A stretch of DNA of 64,000 bases from Mariannaea sp. PMI_226 (lineage: Eukaryota > Ascomycota > Sordariomycetes > Hypocreales > Nectriaceae). The stretch covers positions 5,084,001-5,148,000 of the forward strand of contig JANFOG010000001.1 of the NCBI GenBank assembly GCA_024336345.1. The letters are read 5' to 3'. Each line of letters opens with the position of its first letter. The stretch's first letter is position 1. Below are positions 56,501 through 64,000 of the stretch, piece after piece. The notes under the pieces were generated by a model. The model ran no database searches. It was given only the letters and a program-made list of their open reading frames with translations, and was not told the DNA's origin. The position numbers and the translations under genes are program-made.

Positions 56501-56567
56501 AAGGAACGTTGCTTTCTTACCCAAGCCCAAGGAGTATCAAGCGAGTAACGTGGTGCACCATCATCAT
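53526..56567 (-). CDS. Large Ser/Thr-rich secreted (mucin-like) protein
   Basis: 989 residues from two exons (56567-56521, 56448-53526). The first exon supplies a short hydrophobic signal (M-M-M-V-H-H-V-T-R-L-I-L-L-G-L-G). Five Cys occur in the first 150 residues (C-A-A-S-C-Y, S-S-C-M, T-C-S-S-T-Y-G-C). The remaining 850 residues are almost only Ser and Thr with short hydrophobic and aromatic spacers, a scaffold expected to be heavily O-mannosylated. There is no GPI signal and no obvious transmembrane helix. The C-terminus changes abruptly to Pro/Tyr/Arg-rich (P-P-P-Y, P-P-S-Y twice, then K-R-R). Likely a cell-wall or extracellular-matrix protein, adhesin-like in composition. Whether the C-terminus is truncated relative to a membrane-anchored ancestor is unclear. 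Confidence 0.78.
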
Positions 56568-58290
56568 TGAATACGGGCGAAGACCAAAAAGAATGAGGGA
56601 GGAGGGCCAGTAATTAGTGACAGCAGAAGTCAATGTAACAACAAACCTTTCGAAGAGTGGAATTGAATAACGAGCGACACGATAGAACAACCTCTTCAGA
56701 GTACCGTAGTCTCACGGGGCCTGCCTAGAGAGCTCCTGAGCTCAGCTCGTGCTATATATACCACCTTTGTTGAGAGCCCCTGGGCAGTCAGGCACGGCAA
56801 TGCTAAGGCAGCATCGAGAGCCCGATCTATCTTGGTCCTCTCGATGCATGCTACCGTCGTACCAGAGGCCCTTTTGGCCGGGCTTTCGCGGGAGACGGGT
56901 GGGGGAAATGTTGTATGCCAAAGCCTATCAGCTTCTCACATGTTGCTCAAGGGGCAGGTTGTCACGCTTTTCGCTGAATGTCATTAGTTTGATGCAGATC
57001 GGGCCGACATAGCGAGATAGGTTGTTTGGATGGGTTCCTGCATATACCATTGCCAAATAGATGAAAAGGGCGTTGATTGATTGTTACCGCAGATGCTGAT
57101 TTGCCATTATCCTGCCTGTTGCCGAGATTTGCTGCCAATCAATGCCTTGACTAGACGCCATCTTTCAGTATTCCCGTCTGCAAAAACCCTTCTAGCCTCG
57201 GCGGCGGTATGGAATCAATAAAATTGAGCATGACTGCGATTATGTTCAGCTGAAGCTCAATCCTCTTGGCCGTTCAGGGCTAATTTGTGTTTTGCAATAT
57301 TCGACATGATCGCTTGAGCAAGCCTCGATGCGGTGTGCGCCGTGTCACTTATGCCACTCTACTTAAACCAGAACGACGGAATACCCGTCCTACAGCCACA
57401 GCATGGTAGCCGTTTCCCCTAACACTGCGTCGGTTGCTAGATAAAGGCGAGGTGTCAGACCCCTTGAATCGTGATACTCAGTGGTAAGGTCCCTTCATGC
57501 ACGTAGCCGGTTCTGGACTCACTCAGCTCGTCGCGGAACGGTAGCACGGGCTAACTATATCATGTTGCAAGCAAAGACTAATGCCAGATGGAAACAGCGT
57601 GTTTGGTAGCACAGGAACATCCACTCGGTGATTGCGATTGTTGCAGCGATATTGTTTTCGTTTATCTCAGACTAGGATTGAATGAGGGGAATAATCGTAA
57701 ATGAGGTCGAAAAGGTTTTCTAGGCTTCAGCCTCAACTTGAGATGGATATCGAACGAAACAAAAAACAGTATTCATGATGTACTAAACCTAGTAATGGGA
57801 GTATTTGAGAAGGTTAAGAATCATGAGTAGGAGCGGTTGGGGTAGCGGCAACGTGAAGCAGAGAGTGACCAGACTATGGCATATCTGCAACGAGACAAAA
57901 TAAGCCACACAAGGCAAACAAATGCTCAAAAAATAAATTGATAATTTGATTTTTCCCTATAGTTTGTCCTTCACCCCTGTAGAGAAGTATCAGGTCCGAT
58001 CTGAGCCTGGATATGGCTGAGACACCATGCAAAAGATGGCTGCCATGGCGGCAGACAACCGAAACCATGTTTCAGGTCCTGTAAGTGACTCGTTTCTATT
58101 GCATATAGGGTAATTAGAACTTTGCGCCATGCGGAGTCTCCTACAGAGAGACGTATGTAGGGCAAAATCAGGGCGAGCTGAACATCGTAGGTCGTAGCCA
58201 AGATCAAGATGTCTGCTATTCTCAATTCAAGAGTACATAGAGTTTGTGCTATTTTTGTCCTTGTTTAGAAACCACTGGGCTTATCTTACC
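56568..58290. other. 1.7-kb intergenic region
   Basis: Promoter of the Ser/Thr-rich gene and 3' flank of the superoxide dismutase gene. I see no convincing gene; small open frames lack recognisable features. Confidence 0.55.
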
Positions 58291-59082
58291 TCAAATAGAG
58301 GCTCGAAGTGCCTTGAACGCATCTTCACGGCTGCCGTTGAAACGAGACTCTGCAATTTTCCAGTTGATGACCTTCCAGATGTTTTCGATGTACGCAGCCT
58401 TTCCGTTGAGGTACTGAAATTTTATTTGTCGGTTAGCACTCAACTGTGTTGCAAGGGGCAATAAAAATATTTCTGGGCTCTCACCTGCAGGTAGTAAGCA
58501 TGTTCCCACATATCAATGCCGAAGATGGGCACCTCGCCTCCCACAACAGGATCCTGGTCCTTGGTGGTGACGATGCGCAGGGTCTGACCGTCCTTGACCA
58601 GCCAACCCCAACCACTTCCCTGTAGGCCAAGTAGAGCCTTTTGCATAACTGTCTGGAAGCCCTGGAGACTGCCCCAAGTCTTTGTGATCTCAGCCATCAA
58701 GGTAGGAGCCGCATCGGGACTGGCGTCGGGAGAGTTCGGAGGAGTCAGGTTCTCCCAGAAGAGCGAGTGATTGATGTGTCCTCCACCGTTGAACTTGATG
58801 GCAGATTGAAGGGCAATCTGGCTAGCAATATCGTTGGAGGAGGTAGCTGTGGCGTATGAATCGAGGGCATTATTGAGATTGGTAACGTAAGCCTGGTGGT
58901 GCTTGCTGTGATGTAGCTCCATGATCTGAGCGGAGATGCTTGGTTCAAGAGCCTGGCATTGTTAGATGAGAACATCCTGAGAACAGACTTCTAGGTACAA
59001 ATAGAGTTGATCCATGGCCTCTGAATTTTCTTACATTGTACGCGTAGGGCAACGCTGGGAGTGAGTAAACGGCGGCGGACAT
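58291..59082 (-). CDS. Fe/Mn superoxide dismutase, probably cytosolic
   Basis: 212 residues from three exons (59082-59035, 58952-58485, 58413-58291), all junctions in phase 0. The N-terminal domain begins Y-S-L-P-A-L-P-Y-A-Y-N and carries metal ligands in M-E-L-H-H-S-K-H-H-Q-A-Y and G-G-G-H-I-N-H-S-L-F. The C-terminal domain has G-S-G-W-G-W-L and the D-M-W-E-H-A-Y-Y ligand motif. The start is four residues before the mature-type sequence begins, leaving no room for a mitochondrial presequence. An in-frame extension to 59157 begins with TTG, not ATG. This fits the cytosolic Mn-type dismutases known in some fungi, though localisation is inferred. It would detoxify superoxide to hydrogen peroxide. 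Confidence 0.92.
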
Positions 59083-59854
59083 GATTGTGATTGTTACCAG
59101 GATAGATGTGAGGAGGGCCAAGGATTCAATGATTGAGCAGTTTGATCTGGTAAACAATCAATGAGAGATTGAGTAGGTGAGGTAGGTAAGAAAAAAATTG
59201 AAGAGAGGAGAAATCCGTTGACTGACAAAGGTATTTGCGCGGGAGGGGAAAGAAGGGACAACCTGCCTGCTGGGAAGGAACGGTGGATTGCGTCATGGCA
59301 ACTCATCACATGATTAAAGAAGGAAAAATAATTGAATAAAGAAATAAAATAAATAAATAAATAACAACATAAGAAGTAGTATGGAGTGAATTACCCCGAA
59401 TCTGAGTTGTATCTTGCGTCTCACGTCTCATTCCACCTCAAACTTGCTCACGGAAACTTGCCCGATCGGGGTGAGGCACTAGGAAATGGGGCCTCGTGAT
59501 TGGGTCCATTTGGGTGCGCAAGTTTGCGCAGGGGAATAGTGAACTACGTAAAGTCAGAAACCACCACCTTACTCAGCTGATGCAACCGATGATGCAGTCA
59601 AAAACAGCATCCTACAGATTGAGAAAGGGGGAGATGATCACAGGCTCCTTTTTTTTTCGATTATATTAGTCTAGGTACGCTAGCTTCGCCGGACCTCAGT
59701 GTGTCACGAATGGCTTTCCATGCTATAAGATGCTCCTATCCTTCCTCCTTCCTCTGCGCCATCCCCATCCCATAACTCTAACCCACCCCATACAGACCAA
59801 ACGATCCCCTCTACTCAACAGCAGGTAACCTACCATTTCAACTTCAACTCAACC
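59083..59854. other. Intergenic region between divergent genes
   Basis: Shared upstream region of the dismutase and the small gene at 59855. AAAT repeats at about 59333-59363. A CT/CCC-rich leader (59740-59850) precedes the small gene. No other gene. Confidence 0.55.
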
Positions 59855-60566
59855 ATGTGTGGCCCTGAAAACACCAATAGACCACGAGGAGGTGCCCTCG
59901 TCGCCTTGAACCCTCCTATCAACACTATCCAGCTCCCTTTCAGCCTTTGCGGCGACCTCTCCTTCCATACTCCTGGCTGTCCTGGCAGCACTACAGCAAC
60001 TCATGCCAGGCTCACTCCTAGCGAAAACTGCGTTGTGGAACATCTTTCAGACCTACACGTCGTCATCCAGTAAAGTCCATTCATCCATCAAGGTTCGACA
60101 ACGCACTAACTTGCATGGACAGCTCGAGCGGTGACCTTACTAGAAATGCTCACGACTGCGGGCTCTTCCAGCAGTTTTCTCTCCCGTCTTCTCTCAAGAT
60201 CTGCAATGACAACTACGTGGAGCTGTCCTTGGATAAGCCGCTCTCTCTCGAGGTTGGAGACGGTGGTATCATTGGTCGACGAGTCTCGCTGTATTCACGG
60301 CCAGTTTCCGGTCGCGAGGCAGTGGTTGCAGAGGGCATCATTGGGTTCAATTTCATGAATCCGGCACAGGTATCCCCGTCTTGAACGTGCATGGCTCGGA
60401 GGATCTACTGCAATGGCGGAAACGCACCATCAAGGTGCCTAAGTTCAGTGTCGGTGACCCTGGCGCCCCGCATCATATTCAGACGACGGTCAATGTCGGA
60501 CGCGTGGGGGTCGCTCACGCCAAGGCTCGCATGTCCGGCCGCATTAAACGTCATGGCCTTGATTAA
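59855..60566 (+). CDS. Small protein of unknown function
   Basis: Starts at ATG 59855 after a fungal-type C/T-rich leader. Exon 1 (59855-60069) joins exon 2 (from 60123) over a 53-nt intron with a CTAAC branch site, giving V-V-I-H-S-S-G-D-L across the junction. Exon 2 can either run to the TGA at 60382-60384 (158 residues) or splice at 60369 to 60435, continuing to the TAA at 60566 (197 residues) with a Lys/Arg-rich end (A-K-A-R-M-S-G-R-I-K-R). Both are in phase. No signal peptide, membrane helix or known domain is seen; the middle is a beta-like stretch (Y-V-E-L-S-L, V-G-D-G-G-I-I-G-R-R-V). I do not recognise the family. Confidence 0.6.
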
Positions 60567-61031
60567 GAGAAGGTATTTTGTGAGAAATCCGACGCCTGTA
60601 TAATGTGTTGGACCCACCACGATGATTGCAGATGCACGCTGGTCCTGCAGAGGCATGAAGATTCCAATTAATAGTAATGATACCTAAAGTAAGAAGTAAA
60701 TAAAGAATGAATAATGTGCACCACTCAACACATCAGCTCAAAATATAGGAAACTATCCAAACAATCGATTGTTCGTAGTACACTCCAACAAGTTAAATCA
60801 TTTACATCTGGTTCAAATAATTCATGGTAGAGGCAAATGATCTGTGGCACAACGCAAATGATTTGGTGCTGAGGAACCTTGATGGGTGCCCAGCATGAAC
60901 GCTTTAGGCTTAAGTCCGGCCGTTAGCTCCGTGCCGTCCACCCTCACAACTCCCATTCCCTAAGTGGACGCAGTAATGAGATTGTACGAACCAATGACAC
61001 GAAATTATTCACTACGTCAACTAACAAAGTC
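60567..61031. other. Intergenic region
   Basis: 3' flank of the small gene and promoter of the Zn2Cys6 regulator. No supported gene. Confidence 0.55.
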
Positions 61032-62989
61032 ATGTCAACGCTCTCGAAATCGCGAAATGTCTGTACCGGCTGTCGCTCCCGGAAGAAGAAGTGCGGCGTA
61101 AGCAATTCCCCCCTTCCCCCCCTTGTCAAACATGGCCCAACCATGCCCCTCCCTTTCAAGGTCTAACTGTTAGGTGTTAGGGTGAGCGGCCAGCCTGCAT
61201 GCCGTGTCTCAAGCGTGGTGTTCTGTGCTTCTATGCTGGGGCTCCCTCTCAAGCTCCTCCTATCTCTATAACACCCGAGTGGCCTCCAATTCCTGGCTTG
61301 GATGGCCAACTAGACTTTGACGATTGGATTTCGCCAGAGCCACTCATAAACCATGATAGTAGTGATCAACTCGATGGCCCGTTATTGAACGGGCCGGATC
61401 TGTTCATGTCTCATGGCATCATCAATGACGGGTCAGCGGAATGCAGTCCTATTACTACCAGTCCTCTAGAGAATCAATCTCAGGGTAATACATCATCGTC
61501 CAGTCAGAACAGCCTTGGAACTCCTCCTCAAAGTTCGGCCACGGCCTCCAGGTCAACTCCCTTCCCGCCCCATAGTCAAGTACATGAGCTGGTGGACTTG
61601 TATTTTGAAAAGTTTTATCAATATATTCCAATTCTGCACAGACCGACGATTACATCAAAGTTGCAATCTCGCAATTACAACGACTCCCCTCTTCTCTTCT
61701 TCTCCATAATGGCTGTGTCGGCAAGTGCTCATCCAAACCGCGAAATTCAGCAATCCCAGACAGAATGGTATAACACCGCAAGGTCTCTCTTTTCTCGGGG
61801 TATCAACTCGTCAGATGACCCTCTTCAACTCGTGCTCGCCGCAAACTTCATCATCTTTCAGTCCATGATTGCCACCGAGTTCTCGACCGCATGGACGACC
61901 CTTGGTGAAGCTTGGAGGATAGCCGTTGCCGCCGGCTACAATATGCAAGATAGCTCAGTCAAGGTGGTGCCTCATGCTCTTGGTCCCAACCTCTGCAGTA
62001 GTTGGGTTGATATGGAGCAATGTCGCAGAGCTGTGTGGACGCTCTTCATTTTGGACCGAGGGATGTGCTTCCCAATCGGTCTGACACATGCCATTGACGA
62101 TCGTCAGCTGAGAATCAACTTTCCTATTAGCGATGACCAATTCCAAAGAACAGTAGAGCCTTCTTCTTCTTCTTCCAAGGACTCGATTCAGTACACCTCA
62201 AATCTCGATCGCCTCATCACACTGGTCCAAGACAAGTCTCGTAAAAAGACAGCAACGCTATTACAATTCATTATCCTTGCATACGTTTTCTTGGGTCGTG
62301 TATCTGAGAGGATTTATGCCTTGGACTATGAATTTGAGGAGCAAAAGCCTTACATCGATGCCTTAACATCAACGCTACCGAGAATTCGGCTCATGTTGCC
62401 TCGCTCAGCCACTGACCTCTCGGCTGCAGACTATCGGGACTTTCCCTACGTGGTATGGCTCAGTGCCATTATGTCTGTTAGCACAATTCTCTTGCACCAT
62501 CGACCTCTCCATGATGGGGAAACTCACGAACAACTCACCGAATTATCCACCAATTGGCCGCACTGCGTCTCCGTGGCTCGCAGTACGGCCGCCGTGATTC
62601 GAGACGCATCCCGTTCCTCCACGGATTTCGTCATTAACCCTCATCTCTCCTCCTCACTCTTCACATGTGGGCGCATTATCGTGATGGAGTACGTGTGCCC
62701 TTCATTACCACAACGGCCGTCCAGAGCCGACTCAGCATCGCCCCTCCAACGAGACGCCGCGCTCCGGGATGATCTGCAGGTCTTGGTGTTCACGTTTGAG
62801 CGTATGAAAGAAGCTCTTAAGTTAGTTGGCAGAAAGTTCCGTAATGGCTTGGTCTTCTATCTTAAAGACGAACCAGCCTGCATCCTTGAAAGTAAGGCTG
62901 GCGGGTCCAAGGGCCTGCTCGGAACGTGTGACAAATGGCGATACGTTGATAATGAGGATGCAGACATTCCATTTCCAGAATACATATAG
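61032..62989 (+). CDS. Zn2Cys6 transcription factor (fungal_trans family)
   Basis: 624 residues from two exons (61032-61097, 61181-62989). The intron interrupts the zinc cluster just after Cys21. Cysteines are at 11, 14, 21, 28, 31 and 38, with C-T-G-C-R-S-R-K-K-K-C on the first side. A Ser-rich linker follows. The fungal-specific regulatory domain starts near H-E-L-V-D-L-Y-F-E-K-F-Y-Q-Y-I-P-I-L-H-R and contains C-R-R-A-V-W-T-L-F-I-L-D-R. There is no second DNA-binding domain. The gene converges tail-to-tail with an SDR gene, 61 bp between stop codons, so the pair may be functionally linked, as regulator-enzyme pairs often are in accessory metabolism. Its targets are unknown. Confidence 0.88.
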
Positions 62990-63050
62990 GGACGGAACAG
63001 CATAAATTCTCTTTGACGTACTCCAAAGTACCAAATTGGTGGAAATACTC

Positions 63051-63872
63051 TTATATAATGATGTCAGCATCCTTGCTATCACCGACCATTCTTCCACCGT
63101 CCGCCGTTACCGTCGACCCAGTCGCAAACGTGCTCTTCATCAAGTACAAATACACCTCAGCCATTTCTTCTGGCGTGCCCACTGAGCCCGTGATAGTGTC
63201 CCTCCTCATATTTTTCAAAGCAGCCTCAAGCCTCTCTTCCGGGATACTATCAAACAATTCTGTGTGAATTGCGCCTGGGACAGCACAGTTGACACGCACA
63301 GGCTTCAAATCGACGGCCAGCCCACGAGCAAGACTCTCAACACCACCCGCAACACCTGTCAAGACAGACCAACCAGGACTGGGTCTCCAGGACATAGTTC
63401 CTCCAGTCAAGGTCAGAGAGCTATTAGTGCTCTGATTCGTATAGCTGGAAAGGTACTTGGCAAGAATAAGGACGCCAGCCGTCCGAACCATGCCAATCTT
63501 TGGGATATCATGGGCGTTAACCTTGTCAATGGAGACTGTTTTGATAGCATCCCCGGCTGTATAAACAACATGGTCAAGTTTCCCCTGCTGAGTAGCAAAT
63601 TCCAGAAGGCTCTTGATGTTGTCATCTATGGTGTCCGGGTTCGATAGGTCACACGTCTTTGCGGAAATGTCTGGCAAAGAGAGGCCACCGGACTCGACAT
63701 GTGCTTTGAGTCGATCCACAGCACGATCGAGCTTGATTTGGTTGGAGCTGCTGAGGACGACGTGAGCGCCATGTTCGAGGGCTCCAAGCGCAACAGCGAA
63801 TCCAATACCAGTTGAACCGCCAACGACAAGGACGCGCTGGTTTTGTAACTTGTTGATGAATTTGAGAGCCAT
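63051..63872 (-). CDS. Short-chain dehydrogenase/reductase-like protein lacking the usual Tyr/Lys
   Basis: Single exon, 273 residues, ATG at 63870-63872. A Rossmann fold is clear: V-V-G-G-S-T-G-I-G (residues 16-24), C-D-L-S-N-P-D, the Y-T-A-G-D strand replacing N-A-G, and V-N-C-A-V-P-G-A-I-H-T-E near the cofactor ribose. In the active-site region, aligning the downstream E-S-L-A-R-G-L-A-V-D-L with classical SDRs puts Leu171 at the Tyr position and Ala175 at the Lys position. The usual YxxxK is therefore absent, although W-S-V-L-T-G-V-A-G-G is well ordered. This is seen in an atypical SDR group. It may use another catalytic residue or have a non-catalytic role. It converges with a Zn2Cys6 regulator. 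Confidence 0.85.
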   Translation of the reverse strand: MALKFINKLQNQRVLVVGGSTGIGFAVALGALEHGAHVVLSSSNQIKLDRAVDRLKAHVESGGLSLPDISAKTCDLSNPDTIDDNIKSLLEFATQQGKLDHVVYTAGDAIKTVSIDKVNAHDIPKIGMVRTAGVLILAKYLSSYTNQSTNSSLTLTGGTMSWRPSPGWSVLTGVAGGVESLARGLAVDLKPVRVNCAVPGAIHTELFDSIPEERLEAALKNMRRDTITGSVGTPEEMAEVYLYLMKSTFATGSTVTADGGRMVGDSKDADIII

Positions 63873-64000
63873 GTTTGAGAAGAATATAGGAGAGATTAAC
63901 TCTGTGGGTTCTTGAAATTCTGATGAAGATGAAATGTTCTGTCCATCTTGGCTAGGTAGTTCACGCTTTTATACAAGTGTAGATAGCATCCCAAAACTTG
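63873..64000. other. Right-edge promoter region
   Basis: Upstream of the SDR-like gene and the end of the window. No feature beyond a presumed promoter. Confidence 0.5.

Noticed and set aside
59083..59157. N-terminal extension of the superoxide dismutase that could act as a targeting peptide
   Set aside because: The in-frame extension starts with TTG at 59157 and contains no ATG before 59082.
1..64000. CRISPR arrays, rRNA genes, intact transposons or phage-like modules
   Set aside because: No regularly spaced repeats, no transposase or integrase frames and no rRNA-like sequence were seen.

Overview
This window is nuclear DNA of a filamentous ascomycete, most likely a sordariomycete (Hypocreales-like); the species cannot be told from sequence alone. 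The evidence is many short introns of about 45-110 nt with GT(A/G)AGT donors, CTAAC/CTGAC branch sites and (C/T)AG acceptors; three Zn2Cys6 regulators; several MFS permeases; a Kar3/KlpA-type kinesin-14; a mitochondrial ClpP; and CT-rich leaders. Gene models below were spliced by hand. Exon phases close for every multi-exon model except the kinesin N-terminal half and the C-terminal end of the gene at 59.9 kb.

Layout, left to right. 1.7-12.1 kb: a Dal5/allantoate-family permease (+), a secreted 5'-nucleotidase (-), a 3.9-kb stretch without convincing genes, and a Zn2Cys6 regulator resembling Dal81/TamA (+). 12.9-22.0 kb: an orphan ORF, then three genes on the minus strand that could form a small catabolic set (quinate-permease-like transporter, DapA/NAL-family aldolase, Zn2Cys6 regulator). 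23.3-28.3 kb: a small orphan gene (+), a strongly diverged cytochrome P450-like gene (-) and a sugar transporter (-).

30.8-41.4 kb: a conserved unknown (-), kinesin-14 (-), a Vps66/LOA1-like acyltransferase (+) and dihydroxy-acid dehydratase ILV3 (-). 42.9-49.3 kb: a free-standing thioesterase (-), a probable mitochondrial protein (-) divergent from ClpP (+), and an ARMT1/DUF89 damage-control phosphatase (+). 50.1-56.6 kb: a multi-pass membrane protein (+), an O-methyltransferase of the secondary-metabolite type (+) and a 989-residue Ser/Thr-rich secreted protein (-). 58.3-63.9 kb: an Fe/Mn superoxide dismutase without an obvious targeting peptide (-), a small unknown (+), and a tail-to-tail pair of a Zn2Cys6 regulator (+) and a short-chain dehydrogenase-like protein that lacks the usual Tyr/Lys pair (-).

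Most of the window is ordinary metabolic and housekeeping sequence mixed with accessory genes. I see no CRISPR, rRNA, confident tRNA, intact transposon or complete biosynthetic cluster. The best leads for something new are the diverged P450-like protein, the non-canonical SDR with its adjacent regulator, the Ser/Thr-rich protein with a PPxY-like tail, and the permease-aldolase-regulator set.
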